Source: a bacterium (lineage in GTDB: Bacteria; Armatimonadota; JACIXR01). Taken from it: a DNA stretch of 40,129 bases. Location of the stretch: contig JACIXQ010000015.1 in NCBI GenBank assembly GCA_014360465.1, positions 1 to 40,129 of the forward strand, in the 5' to 3' direction. The notes below the pieces were generated by a model that saw only the letters and a list, made by a program, of their open reading frames with translations, did no database searches and was not told where the DNA came from. Shown one piece after another: positions 30,788 to 40,129 of the stretch (the stretch's first letter is position 1; every line of letters begins with the position of its first letter). Position numbers and translations under genes: made by a program.

Positions 30788-32794
30788 ATGAAAAGGAACT
30801 GGATGGCAACGGTGTGGTTATTGTTGGGCTTCTTCTTGCTTATTTATGGAAATCCCACTATGTTTTTATCTCAGGCGGGACCGATTATTGTACCCCACTA
30901 TCCTCCTTCTTCCTTTTTATTCTCAATCTTTTCAATCTTCAAAGGGATTTTCCTCTCGGCTATTCTCGCCGGTTACCTCGCCAATAGGAAGATTCAAAGG
31001 AGAATCTCGCTAAATAGCCTCTTTCTCTTCCTCTTATTAATTTATGCCGTTATTCGCAACATCCAAACCTTGCATATTATGAGGGATATTTCGCGCTATT
31101 CTGGTTTTTCTCCTCACGGCTTCACCTGGTTTAATCAGGTAATCCTCTGGCTCGTTGTCCTCTTGGGAATCCTCCTTGGCGGTTATCTTTCCTACAAATT
31201 TGAAAACACCTTTTTAGGTAATAGCCTTTTCGCTTTCACCATTGTTTTGCTTCTTTTCAAATCCGTGCGATTTCTATCTACAGCTTTATTTTCCCTTTTT
31301 AAAGCTTCATCCCCTCAGGAAATTTTCCTCGTTACCTCCCTAACTAACCTTCTTGATAAATTGCTCATCTATATTGAATATATCATCATTGGCGTGGTAG
31401 CTATATTCATTCCTCCAGGCTATGTTTCTATGGTCTTTCTCGCTAGCCTCGCCTACTCTTTGGGATTTTTTGGTTTTCCATCCTTTTTTACCAGCAATAT
31501 TTCCCTTAATGCCCTTCATTGTCTGGAGGTATGTCTGGGAACAACTATACCCACCTTACTTACATTGTGGGTGAAAAGCTATCTTGAAAGAAAGGGCAAA
31601 TCAGAAAGAACACTCCAGTTTACCCTCATCCCCTTTTTATTAATCGCTTTCATCCTTTCCCACATTCTTTTAGCAATCACCTCCCACCCAGCTCGATCTC
31701 GCGTTGCAAAATTTCCCCTCTCTAACTATGACCCTCTTTCCCAGGCACAGCTACACTGGGGAGCCATCTTCCTTGATGGAAAGGGCTTAGCAATAGCTTA
31801 CAGTCAAAGGGATTTCATAGAAGCAACAGATGTTCCTCAAGCCGAACGGATAAAAGACCATATTCGCATATTCGCCCGTGTGGGCGAGACGGGCGATTTG
31901 CCACTGGAGGGAATAGATATATCGGAGCAAAGTAGTTTTTCCTCCCCTGATGGGCGCTGGTTGCTTCTTTATGGAATACCCCTCGCCAAAAAAACGGCGG
32001 TAAAAAGCCCCCGCAACCTCTATCTTATGGATTTAGAAAACGGAACGATTCGCCTGATAGATAATAACCCCTGCCAGGATATTTATATTTATTCTCCTTG
32101 GAATAGCGAATCAAGCCAATTTCTCTATGCGGGCTATTCCAAAGAGACTGGACATCCCGCTCTATTTCTCTGCGATTTGAAAGGGGAGAAGAAGAAGTTG
32201 TTTGAATACTCGCCCATTGAAAGAGATTACTTCTTTGAAACTTCCTCTGCAGGAGGAATGTGGGATGAGAAAGGGAGAGATATCTATATCTGGGAAGAAG
32301 GAAAAGGGGTTTTCCGGGCAAGATGCCACGAGTTGCGAATAGAGAAACTATATGATTCCCCTCATATTAAAGAGAAGCGCAACTTCTCGGTTCTGTTGAA
32401 CCCTTCGGCAGGTATATTGCTATTTGGGAAAGGAGATGAATCACCGAATGTTCCCAGAAGCGACTATCTCGCTCTATTTGATTTGACCAAAGGAAAGTTC
32501 CTCTACAAAAAGCGATTCATACATCCACCAGTCGTCATTCTGCCCCAAAATGTGAAAGTTGCCCCGAGCGGGAAAGGGGCTATTCTCCTGCCCGAAACTA
32601 CCCTCCCCGAACTTAATGTTCTTTATCGGGGTTCTAATGGAAAGGTAATGTCTTTCTCCTTAAAGACTCTCGCTACATTGATAGATGCAATCTGGGGTAA
32701 GGACGATGCAATTTATATCGCTGTTCTAAGTTGGCAATCTACTTTAACCCCGAAGGATATTATAGAGATCTACAGGGTAAGAATCGTCCATTGA
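30788..32794 (+). CDS. Polytopic membrane protein with large extracytoplasmic domain
   Basis: A 668-residue protein. The first 300 residues hold about nine membrane segments (7-28, 35-60, 75-90, 108-132, 143-165, 190-212, 215-235, 245-262 and 272-296). The remaining 360 residues are soluble and beta-rich. Blocks such as SSPDGRWLLLYGIPL, YLMDLENGTIRLID and ALFLCDLKGEKKKLFEY, with SAGGMWDEKGRDIYIW, look like blades of a TolB/WD40-type propeller. No catalytic motif is seen. It is a single gene with its own promoter and AAGGAAG ribosome site. I do not recognise the family; a receptor or surface anchor is possible. Confidence 0.7.
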   Translation: MKRNWMATVWLLLGFFLLIYGNPTMFLSQAGPIIVPHYPPSSFLFSIFSIFKGIFLSAILAGYLANRKIQRRISLNSLFLFLLLIYAVIRNIQTLHIMRDISRYSGFSPHGFTWFNQVILWLVVLLGILLGGYLSYKFENTFLGNSLFAFTIVLLLFKSVRFLSTALFSLFKASSPQEIFLVTSLTNLLDKLLIYIEYIIIGVVAIFIPPGYVSMVFLASLAYSLGFFGFPSFFTSNISLNALHCLEVCLGTTIPTLLTLWVKSYLERKGKSERTLQFTLIPFLLIAFILSHILLAITSHPARSRVAKFPLSNYDPLSQAQLHWGAIFLDGKGLAIAYSQRDFIEATDVPQAERIKDHIRIFARVGETGDLPLEGIDISEQSSFSSPDGRWLLLYGIPLAKKTAVKSPRNLYLMDLENGTIRLIDNNPCQDIYIYSPWNSESSQFLYAGYSKETGHPALFLCDLKGEKKKLFEYSPIERDYFFETSSAGGMWDEKGRDIYIWEEGKGVFRARCHELRIEKLYDSPHIKEKRNFSVLLNPSAGILLFGKGDESPNVPRSDYLALFDLTKGKFLYKKRFIHPPVVILPQNVKVAPSGKGAILLPETTLPELNVLYRGSNGKVMSFSLKTLATLIDAIWGKDDAIYIAVLSWQSTLTPKDIIEIYRVRIVH

Positions 32795-32917
32795 TACGAA
32801 GTTTATTTCCTCGTATAAACGATACCTAAGATGTGCGTTATGGACATTCCCGTGCCCATGATGTTTTTTATCATTTGCTCCTGCCTGAACGGGAAGTATG
32901 TATCAGAATATTTCAAG

Positions 32918-35343
32918 TCACATCGGAGGCGTCGTCGTCAATCTTCCATCATCTGTGATATAGAGGTCGTTTCCTTGCTCGTCCTCCAACCTGAAAAATA
33001 ACCCCCAATCGCCGCCTCCATTTGCAACCGCTACGAGGAGTATATTATCTCCCGCCTGGAATTCTATGTCGCCGGAATATTGGTCCCTTTTTGCTCCCTG
33101 CATCGCAACAACCTGCATACATAATTTTCCATTCAATCTGAGGGAGAAAGAATCATCACTTCCGATATAGACCCTCGCCTTCATCGGCTTATCACAATGA
33201 ATCTTCCTCACTACATAGCCAACTATATCGGTTGTCCTACCAAGGCTCTTATAGAACTTGACGAAGTCAACAAACGCATCACCCTCGGTGATATCTGTCA
33301 GCGGTTGAGAAAGAGCCGAGGAAACTATCTTATCCATCTCCTCGTCGCTTAAATGGGGAAGGACGCTCTTATTTTCCCAGGGCGTCGTTATCTTAGAGAA
33401 GTGCCATTTTCTTACCCAAGGACCGAGAATAATCGCCAGAAGCCTTTTATCCTGCGAATCATCCCAAACTTTGAGATAACCGTCATCAGTCAGAATGAGC
33501 CTCTTCCCATCCTCATCCTCTAATCTCAGCAGAAGTCCCCAACCGCCTTCCCAATTGTCAACCTCCACAAGAAGGCGATTCTCGCCCGTTAGGAGCTCAA
33601 CCTCAGTTGTATCCTCATCGGGGTGCGCTCCACGCAGAGCAAGCACTTCCTTCACCAATTTCCCATTGAGCCAAATCCTAAGAGAATCATCGCTTCCCGT
33701 CAATATCTTTATCCTCCTTGCTCCTTCGCTCTTTATTATTCTGAAAGCATAGCCAGCGATGTGTTCATTCTCCCCTTTAAAAACGCGGGTGAAATCTATG
33801 AAGGATGTCTTAAAACGAGTCAAGGGAGCGGAACGGGCCGAATTCTCTATCTCTTTCAGCTTCTCAAGGGAGATTTGAGGGAAAGAGTTATAATCCTGCC
33901 ATTTAACCGTTATGCGAGAGAACTGCCAGCTCTGGATGAATGGACCCCTCAATAGCTCTTCCAATCCGCTGTGAAAAACGTTCCCCTCTCCATCGACAAC
34001 CCGTATCGTCACATCCTTTTCCGAACCGATTTTCCTGCCGAGCTCTCGCAATGGCACGCTCACTTCCTTGAGACTTTTGCCGAATAGAGGAAGATAGAAA
34101 TTTGATTCCCCTTTATAATCAAATCCCACGAAGCCAAGCCCATTAGGGGATTGCACGATGAGTTTCATATCAGACCTCTCTATGTAGATATCGGTCAGAT
34201 TCTCATCTGAGAATCTCATCCTATCCAGGGCTAACCATCTATTTGCGAGCATTGCCTCGGCATTAATCGGAGCCCAGTAAGCCTCCTCGTTTTCCTTGAA
34301 TTCGTAGCTTTGAGGACGCCTTGCGTGAGGAGGCTCTACAAGAGTGAAGACCCTGGTGAAGTAATCAAAACCTCGGGACATTATGTCGTATGGGTCGGTG
34401 CTATGGGGAAGGTCGAAGGTATGACCGAGCTCGTGAAGGGCTGCTCCAATAGTAGTTGAAGCACAACCCCAGACAGTATCCCTCCAGACAGAATCGCTGA
34501 ATACTTTCTCCGTGTTCACAATTGTATCATCCATAAAGTAGCGCTGGACATCCTGCAGGCTATTCGGCCAGGCAAAGAGGTTTACCCCTCCCATAAGCGC
34601 CTGGTTGCCACCCCCTAAAGCAGCGTGAGCATAGAGTTTCTTTGCCTCTGGGTCATAATAGGTAAAGGCAGGTATGACGAGATTCTTTGCATAGGGGTCG
34701 GGCATCTTTCTCGCTATCTCATCGTATATTTCATCGTAGAGCTGACCACCATCCAGTTTCCAGTATTCCTCCTTGCTTTTATCTCCTTTGAGAATATGGA
34801 CCTTTACATCGCCATTCTCGTCAAGTTCGAGATTGAAGGTGCGTCTTGGATAGCCTAAATCGTGGAACTTCTCCGCCGTGAAGGTCTGAAGAAGCTTGGC
34901 AAGCGTGTCAAGTTTGCCGCGATAATCCTGAGGGTCATCAGGGAAAGGTGTCTGATAGCGAGTATCGCCAGATTTGTCAGTAAAATATATTATCCTGACA
35001 TAATAGGGATTGGTTTGTGGCTTATATCGGAGATTGAAGCTCGTCTCAATTGAGCCCGCTCGTAGGATGAGGTAATTCTCTCCCGGAACGAGCTCGCAAA
35101 GAACCTTGAAGCGTCCATTATGAACAACCCCTTTCATAACCCTCGTCCTTTTTGTTGAGGACTTATTGATGACGAAGATAGTATCGGCGTCAATGTCGGA
35201 TAGGGTCCCTTTAAGCAGGACGACTGGATAGCGGACGACCTCACCCGGCTGATAATTGGATATGTTAATCATCGGCTGGGAGAAAATCACCGCCCAAAGC
35301 GAAATCAGTATGAGGAAAAGCCCGACCTTTATAAAGCAATCAC
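32918..35343 (-). CDS. Secreted metzincin-type metalloprotease with duplicated C-terminal domains (frameshift at signal peptide)
   Basis: An about 808-residue exported zinc protease. HELGHTFDLPH (286-296, counted from a GTG at 35290) is the metzincin HExxHxxxxxH motif with Glu287 as catalyst. DPYDIMSRGFDYFTRVFT follows and recalls the YIL108W-like family (Pfam Metallopep, PF12044), mainly eukaryotic. The C-terminus has two repeats of about 190 residues, each with WHFS/WQFS, GYxxR(I/K)I, GSDDSxxxxLNGK and GWGLLLRLEDE / DWGLFFRLEDE. The start is disturbed. The frame opens at GTG 35290, but a clear signal peptide (FIKVGLFLILISLWAVIFSQ) lies upstream. One added base in the T-run near 35333 would start it at GTG 35343, overlapping the GH78 stop. 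Confidence 0.78.
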
Positions 35344-38192
35344 CGTTCTATCTTTGTCTCTCTTTTCTCTAATGCCTCACCATTCAAAACGAATTTTTTG
35401 AACTTCGCAGGAAAGATTATTTCGGCGGAACATCCTTCGGGGATATATATATCAGCAAGGAATGTATCATCCTTAATCCTGTAGCTCACTTCTATATTTC
35501 CTTTGGGTGTGGGAATAGTTCCCCTTGCCCAGCTTAGGTCGCAGAGATTGGGCTCAATTATGATTTTCTTATAGCCGGGCTCAAGGGGACGCACGCCGAG
35601 GATGTAACTGGGTAGGAAGAAGGCTGGAGCAGCGGACCAAGCGTGGCAGTGGCTGCGGGTCAACTTCTGCCCAAGCCATTCAAATGCGCCGGGAAATGTC
35701 TCCCAACAGGTCGTTGCATCATAGTCAAGCATAACTCCCCAATTCTTCCTTATGTTATCAAGTATTTCCTCAATTCTTCGCATCCGTGCCAGTGCCTCAA
35801 AGTAGAAGAAGGACATAAACGGACTCCCTATCTTAACGAAATCTTCTGGGGGATTGAGAAGGTAGCCCTCTATTATTCGCTTCCTTTCCTCATTGGCAGT
35901 GTCGGTTAGATAAACGATGACATTCGTCTGAAGGCTTATAACCTTTGAGCGTGTGCCATCGCTGTGAATGCAATCTATATAAGCCTTCCTCTCCTCGTCC
36001 CAGAGATGCTCGTTTATCGCCCTTTGTAAATCATCCGCGAAGCTAAGTAGAAATTCCTCGTCCTCGCTCTTCCCAAACATACGAGCTATCTCCGCGGTTT
36101 CCCTCAACGCTTTGACGAGCAAGGCGTTTTGATGTGTTACTACCCCGCTTGAAGGGGTATCCATCGGCGCCCAATCCAACATATTCCAAGCATAGATGTC
36201 AAGCAAACCGTCCTCATTTATGAACTTCTTGAAATTCCGGGCTGTCTGAATCAGGGATGGATAGATTTCCTCAAGGAAATCCAGTTCTCCCGTGTAGAGA
36301 TAGTATTCCTTACAAGCAAGCATCCAGAAAATCGTCCAGGCTGTGAGTATGTTCTGCCAACCACTTGGAACCTGGGATTCGGGAATTGGTGAACGATAGA
36401 GGGATTTGGGAACGAGCTTCAGACATCTTTTGGAAAGAGGATAGGCGGCAAAAGTAGTATAGTTTATCAGAGCCTCGTTGCGGGAATCGCCAACCCAGAA
36501 AGTCTGTTCATAGGCGGGACAATCTACATATGTGTCCTCAGAACAAAGCCTCTCGGTGTGCTTGGATATTTCCCAAATGCGATTCAGCTTGTAATCAGAA
36601 CTATGGAACCTGCCTATCTCAACAACTGGATAGGTAGCGAGATAGGTTTTGAGGGAATATATTCTCACCGGTGCGGTGAGATTCCTTATGGTAAGCATAA
36701 CATAACGGAAACCCCGTCTTATGAATGAGCGGTAAGTCTGCCGTCCCTCACGGGCTATGTATCTGAGAGTGTTATGGAGCCCATGGGTATGCTCTATAAA
36801 ACCATCGTGCATGCTCTCAAAAGCATAGAAGTCAAATATCACACCCGCAGGCGATTCTATATCAAATTCAATGAATCCACTAAGCTCCATTCCGAAATCT
36901 ATTATCAGTTCAATATCCCCTCCAGAGGGCTCTATCTCGGTGAAGGAATCGTTCGCGAGGACGAGGTTATGATGCTCGGGAAGGACATCCCTTTCTTTAA
37001 GAACCCTTTTCTCGGTGGAAAGGATAAAGACGACATCCTTGCAGGTATGCTCTGGGATGACGGGCTTGAACCAGTCTTTGAATTTGAGAAGTGAGTCTAA
37101 GTCGTCCGTCTCCCAAACCTTTTGGTAGTCAGGATGAGGATTAAGGCTCTCATCCATCGGCACACCTATCTGGAGTATTGTCTTCTGGTCAAAGGGTCCA
37201 ACTGTTACGAACTCCCCATCACCCAAAGGTGACTTGAAGGAAACCTCTCTGGGAAAATCAAAGGCAAGGTTTATGAACGGGTCATGGAATGTTCCACTAA
37301 CATCCATAAGGAGGAGATTATCTCCCTTCTTCAATTCCACCTCAACCCAATTTGCGCTACTAAATTGGTAAGATTTACCGTTCAGCTTGAAGCGGGAAAC
37401 ACCACCAAGGGGAGCTATCAATCTACCCTTCATATCAGCAGGGGATTGGATCAGCGTGGCGATGTAGCCGATATGCTTCTTCATATTGGCGTCGTATTCT
37501 CCAGGATAGAAGTTGGGACGCAGGTCTATAGCTATGTGACCTTTGACGGGCTCTACCTCTTTAAGAGATACAACCCGCTTGGGATAGATTGGCTCATTCG
37601 TGAGGAAGGGAATATCCCGCGGAATGAGGGATGTCCAAGGTGGGGTGCCAACAGGACCTATTTCAATGGCATTCTCCCAATCGGAGTCATCCATTTCAAT
37701 TTCGGTCCAGCGATTGTCGAATTTGTTGGCGTCGTAAATTTCCGCCCAGGCTTGCTGACAGCTTATCCTTATAGATGCCCTGTTGAATCCCCTGTGCTCT
37801 TTGGCTTTCCAGGATTTATCGGTGATTATGCTTTCCACTACCTTGCCATCCTTCTGAAAATCCAGCTGTGCTATCATCCCACCCCTTCCTTCAATATACT
37901 GGAATGTGCTAATCCCATAATGAGTTACGAGGACAGCGATGATGTTCTCCCCCGGTTTCAATAGGTGCTTTATTGAATAGGTATCGTAGGATTGCTCAAA
38001 AGGCCAGGAGCGAACCGGTCCCCAGCCCACGAAATGCCCATTTACATAAAGGAAATAACGGGAATCGGCAGTGATATGAAGCAAGGCTTCATCGTAAACC
38101 TGAGGAGCAATAAATTTCTTCCTGAAGGAGAGCCAGTAATTGCGAGGATGCTCTCCGCTATTATCCCAAATCCATTGGGCTTTCCAATGCAT
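35340..38192 (-). CDS. GH78-family alpha-L-rhamnosidase
   Basis: A 950-residue glycoside hydrolase that releases L-rhamnose from polysaccharide or glycoside. An N-terminal beta-sandwich (WKAQWIWDNSGEHPRNYWLSFRK, YFLYVNGHFVGWGPVRS) is followed by a jelly-roll region. The (alpha/alpha)6 catalytic domain carries DCPAYEQTFWVGDSRNE (Glu562 as probable general acid), then WAPMDTPSSG, and WETFPGAFEW with Glu in the second catalytic position. A C-terminal beta-sandwich ends it. The first six residues MIM are shortened here: AGGAGG is 8 nt before ATG 38192 and only 2 nt before the ATG at 38198. No signal peptide is evident, so the enzyme may be cytoplasmic. It lies between a GH5-like and a protease gene. 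Confidence 0.88.
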   Translation of the reverse strand: MHWKAQWIWDNSGEHPRNYWLSFRKKFIAPQVYDEALLHITADSRYFLYVNGHFVGWGPVRSWPFEQSYDTYSIKHLLKPGENIIAVLVTHYGISTFQYIEGRGGMIAQLDFQKDGKVVESIITDKSWKAKEHRGFNRASIRISCQQAWAEIYDANKFDNRWTEIEMDDSDWENAIEIGPVGTPPWTSLIPRDIPFLTNEPIYPKRVVSLKEVEPVKGHIAIDLRPNFYPGEYDANMKKHIGYIATLIQSPADMKGRLIAPLGGVSRFKLNGKSYQFSSANWVEVELKKGDNLLLMDVSGTFHDPFINLAFDFPREVSFKSPLGDGEFVTVGPFDQKTILQIGVPMDESLNPHPDYQKVWETDDLDSLLKFKDWFKPVIPEHTCKDVVFILSTEKRVLKERDVLPEHHNLVLANDSFTEIEPSGGDIELIIDFGMELSGFIEFDIESPAGVIFDFYAFESMHDGFIEHTHGLHNTLRYIAREGRQTYRSFIRRGFRYVMLTIRNLTAPVRIYSLKTYLATYPVVEIGRFHSSDYKLNRIWEISKHTERLCSEDTYVDCPAYEQTFWVGDSRNEALINYTTFAAYPLSKRCLKLVPKSLYRSPIPESQVPSGWQNILTAWTIFWMLACKEYYLYTGELDFLEEIYPSLIQTARNFKKFINEDGLLDIYAWNMLDWAPMDTPSSGVVTHQNALLVKALRETAEIARMFGKSEDEEFLLSFADDLQRAINEHLWDEERKAYIDCIHSDGTRSKVISLQTNVIVYLTDTANEERKRIIEGYLLNPPEDFVKIGSPFMSFFYFEALARMRRIEEILDNIRKNWGVMLDYDATTCWETFPGAFEWLGQKLTRSHCHAWSAAPAFFLPSYILGVRPLEPGYKKIIIEPNLCDLSWARGTIPTPKGNIEVSYRIKDDTFLADIYIPEGCSAEIIFPAKFKKFVLNGEALEKRETKIER

Positions 38193-38205
38193 AATCATAA
38201 CCTCC

Positions 38206-39345
38206 TTAGTTTGTTTTTAATATTTTAATGATTTTGCGAAAAGATTCTAACCATTTTTGGGCAATATAGGTTGACATATTTTTCTGCCGGGCTTCGCCTT
38301 CCTCACTTATATACATTTCTTTACCCCAATAGAAACTTAACCATCCTTCCACCCTTTCCTTGTTGTTTAAAATAAAATGCTCTAATTCAGGAATTGTGCA
38401 ATAAATGGGGAAAATTTCTGCCACAACCAAAGGTTTACCTATGCAAAAACCTTTAATAATTTCGTTGTAATTTTCCGCCTTTGATGTTTCTGGGTAAATG
38501 TGAACGCTTAAAAAGTCTATATAATCAACAATATACTCAGGGACAAAACCGGAGGTTATACCGGGACGATCGAGGCTCCAAGATGTAAGCCCAATAGTAA
38601 TTAAATGGCGGCGATCATATTTTCTAATTGCACAAGTCAAATGGTCTATCCATTTTTTCGCTACCAAGGGTCGCGGCCGGTCACCGGCGTCTAAAGTAAT
38701 AAATTGGACGAAATACCTATCCCCAAAAGGGGTTGCTAGCCAATCCGTTTGGGGTGCACCCGGAACGACGGGTTCATTCATAAGATCATAACAGAAGATA
38801 GCCGGACTTTTGGCACATATTGAAGCAATAATTTCCCAAAATTTAGCTTGGGCGTCCCAGCGTTCTTTTTCATTGAGGTTATTATACCAGGATGGTATAT
38901 CTTCTTTTTTATAACACCCAAGTCCGGTCAAGTATATATAAAGATTCAACTCTTCAGCGAGATTTATCAATCTTTTCAGCTGGTTGATAGAGTCCACTCT
39001 AAATTTTGTAGGAGATTCCATAAATTTACCGAACTGTAAATGTATTCTAACAACATTTGCTCCAAGCTTTTTCATCTCTCTAAAATCTTCTACTACTTTG
39101 TTCCATTCGGTTATCCAATAATCTTCTAATAAGCGCCCCCTTTCGTCATGGTCATAATTGAAACCAAGCGGAATAAACCGTTTACCTGAAGGATACATAA
39201 TGAAAGTTTTCTTATTACTTGATAACATAATCCATTCCATAGACGAAGAAGATATATTTGCGAACACAAACGAAACAGAAGAAGCAAAAAATATCATCAC
39301 TATTTTAACCAAAAATACCAAAACTTGAAAATGTAAATGATACAT
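38206..39345 (-). CDS. Secreted GH5-like glycoside hydrolase
   Basis: A 379-residue TIM-barrel hydrolase of clan GH-A. The signal peptide (FLVKIVMIFFASSVSFVFA) lies at residues 12-29. LGANVVRIHLQFG forms the third strand, FCYDLMNEP carries the acid/base Glu191, and VHIYPE and PLVVAEIFP hold the probable nucleophile Glu310. This resembles the beta-mannanase/cellulase side of family 5. The gene looks visibly AT-richer than its neighbours, which may indicate transfer. GGGAGAGG precedes the ATG, and a palindrome lies just upstream. It is the first gene of an operon with GH78 (13-nt gap) and the metzincin. Substrate uncertain. Confidence 0.82.
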   Translation of the reverse strand: MYHLHFQVLVFLVKIVMIFFASSVSFVFANISSSSMEWIMLSSNKKTFIMYPSGKRFIPLGFNYDHDERGRLLEDYWITEWNKVVEDFREMKKLGANVVRIHLQFGKFMESPTKFRVDSINQLKRLINLAEELNLYIYLTGLGCYKKEDIPSWYNNLNEKERWDAQAKFWEIIASICAKSPAIFCYDLMNEPVVPGAPQTDWLATPFGDRYFVQFITLDAGDRPRPLVAKKWIDHLTCAIRKYDRRHLITIGLTSWSLDRPGITSGFVPEYIVDYIDFLSVHIYPETSKAENYNEIIKGFCIGKPLVVAEIFPIYCTIPELEHFILNNKERVEGWLSFYWGKEMYISEEGEARQKNMSTYIAQKWLESFRKIIKILKTN

Positions 39346-39377
39346 TGATGACCTCTCCCTTTAGAGGTTATAGCTTC

Positions 39378-39404
39378 TTTTTAGGGGGTATGCCCCCCTA
39401 AAAA
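39378..39404. promoter_or_regulatory. Perfect 11-bp inverted repeat upstream of the GH5-like gene
   Basis: TTTTTAGGGGG and CCCCCTAAAAA are exact complements with a 5-nt gap. On the minus strand a -10-like TATAAC (39367-39372) lies 5 nt downstream, and the -35 position falls inside the palindrome (GGGCAT, a poor match). This is the geometry of a repressor or activator operator. Neither strand has a U-run after the stem, so a terminator is unlikely. Confidence 0.5.
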
Positions 39405-39435
39405 AGTCATATGGTACAATAATATCTATCTTAAC

Positions 39436-40101
39436 TCATAAGTCTATAGGACAAAATCTAAGTTGTCCGCCAAACCTTCGTGTTTTTATTTGGTCACCCC
39501 TATACCATTTGGCGTGCCCATCAGCAAAAACCAGGTTCGCACCTAAGCTGTGCCTGGCATAGGTTTCCAAGGCGAGAGAGAGGTCGGTTGTATTCGCGGG
39601 ACAACCACATTGGAATCCTGCGCCTTGCCAGCCCGGGCCAGGCAAATCGGGAATATTTGCAAAGGCTACTCGTGTTTCAATACCGTTTTGGTCTATCGCC
39701 CAGGGCGCGAGAAAAGACACCCAACTATCAGCAATAACCACAGTTTCAGCTGGTGCTGTCATTTTAGCAATTTTTGCCGCGCCAACAGCACATCGGAACC
39801 AAACATCTCCGTTGTCCAAAAAAAGTTGGTTATATCCATAATCACATCTTACATTGTTTTGAGGTCTTCCTGCAATTCCTGGGTAACAACTTGCATTCCA
39901 ACCCCAACCATTTCCAGCGCTCGGGCATTGGTAGACGTTCCAATTTTTAACATAGGGGTGAAGCTGCTCTGTCCACATTAATGCGCCAACCGGTCCACCA
40001 CGACAGGGATAATTCCATATAGGAAGGGTTTCATCCCAATCCTGTTGGTATGGTAAAGGTAAGGGAAAATTGATAAAATGGGAGGAGCAATGACTTTCAT
40101 T
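39436..40101 (-). pseudogene. H-X9-DG prepilin-like gene without its pilin N-terminus
   Basis: From 40101 the frame reads toward QDWDETLPIWNYPCRGGP (near 40000-40050) and ALMWTEQLHPYVKNWNVYQCPS, the middle of a prepilin-like H-X9-DG protein, and ends with RHSLGANLVFADGHAKW (His, nine residues, Asp-Gly). The first in-frame ATG (39978) lies inside the conserved region, so a 180-residue product would be truncated. Upstream, a stop at 40102-40104 interrupts the frame, and no prepilin signal ([16 protein letters not shown]) appears before the window edge. It is either a broken gene or a frameshifted one. It resembles the B12-controlled protein at 27531 in overall plan. Confidence 0.65.
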
Positions 40102-40129
40102 TTAAAAGATAGGCGCCACTTTTCCCTTG

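Noticed and set aside
32795-32917. Possible terminator between convergent genes
   Set aside because: Only a weak 5-bp TACGA/TCGTA pairing without a U-run is present, so no feature is called.
36774-37964. Large plus-strand frames opposite GH78
   Set aside because: They are shadows of the rhamnosidase gene; no ribosome sites or sensible domains.
39378-39404. Palindrome read as a terminator
   Set aside because: No U-run follows on either strand; the poly-T and poly-A are inside the stem.
1-40129. tRNA, rRNA, CRISPR arrays, attachment sites and phage genes
   Set aside because: Searched for by eye: no cloverleaf with CCA-like end, no regular spacer-repeat series, and no phage structural genes seen. 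Small tRNA genes cannot be fully excluded without a covariance search.

Overview
The window looks like chromosomal DNA from a Gram-negative-type or deeply branching bacterium, probably thermophilic, of moderate GC. Three things point to Armatimonadota or a neighbouring lineage such as Ca. Fervidibacteria: H-X9-DG prepilin-like proteins, several UroD-family methyltransferase-like proteins, and secreted glycoside hydrolases. Two gene blocks are Firmicutes-like in order: tmk-darA-holB, and gerM-murI-rph beside a cell-wall amidase. A group II-type (archaeal-like, 'group III') chaperonin is also present. The lineage is an inference, since no rRNA or other marker is here.

Layout. 1-3.6 kb (minus): pheT lacking its tRNA-binding OB domain, a conserved unknown protein, a 27-residue micropeptide and a membrane protein. 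3.6-5 kb: an unknown secreted protein between two 111-bp direct copies of a palindromic repeat. 5-8.4 kb (minus): tmk, darA, holB, a CstR/CsoR-type regulator and a UroD-family protein. 8.5-14.1 kb (plus): a second UroD-family protein, then a 1456-residue exonuclease-DinG helicase with an added degenerate RecQ-like module. 14.1-14.6 kb: a methyltransferase remnant and a repeat. 14.6-16.9 kb (minus): a two-component system. 17-20.9 kb (minus): a tandem metallo-beta-lactamase-fold protein, a polysaccharide deacetylase-like protein and a DegT-type aminotransferase. 21-26.6 kb (plus): amidase, gerM, murI (frameshifted), rph, DUF4446 and chaperonin. 26.7-27.1 kb: two transposase scraps. 27.2-30.6 kb (plus): a cobalamin riboswitch followed by a prepilin-like gene, btuF-like, a btuD-like fusion and DUF167. 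30.8-32.8 kb: a membrane/propeller-like protein. 32.9-39.3 kb (minus): GH5-like, GH78 and metzincin operon. The right edge holds a disrupted prepilin gene.

A theme of the window is transcription architecture. Several first genes of operons (pheT, tmk, dinG, the response regulator, the amidase and the MBL protein) have a -10 box only 8-11 nt before the start codon. This implies leaderless mRNAs. Genes inside operons carry clear Shine-Dalgarno sequences and often overlap by 4 nt. These promoters and ribosome sites were used to correct several start codons.

The most unusual system is the vitamin B12-controlled cluster at 27.2-30.4 kb. A textbook promoter drives a cobalamin aptamer and terminator that control a type IV prepilin-like protein, a B12/siderophore-binding protein and an ABC ATPase fusion, with no permease gene. 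Two genes (murI and the metzincin) are each restored by adding one base. They are either recent frameshifts or assembly errors.
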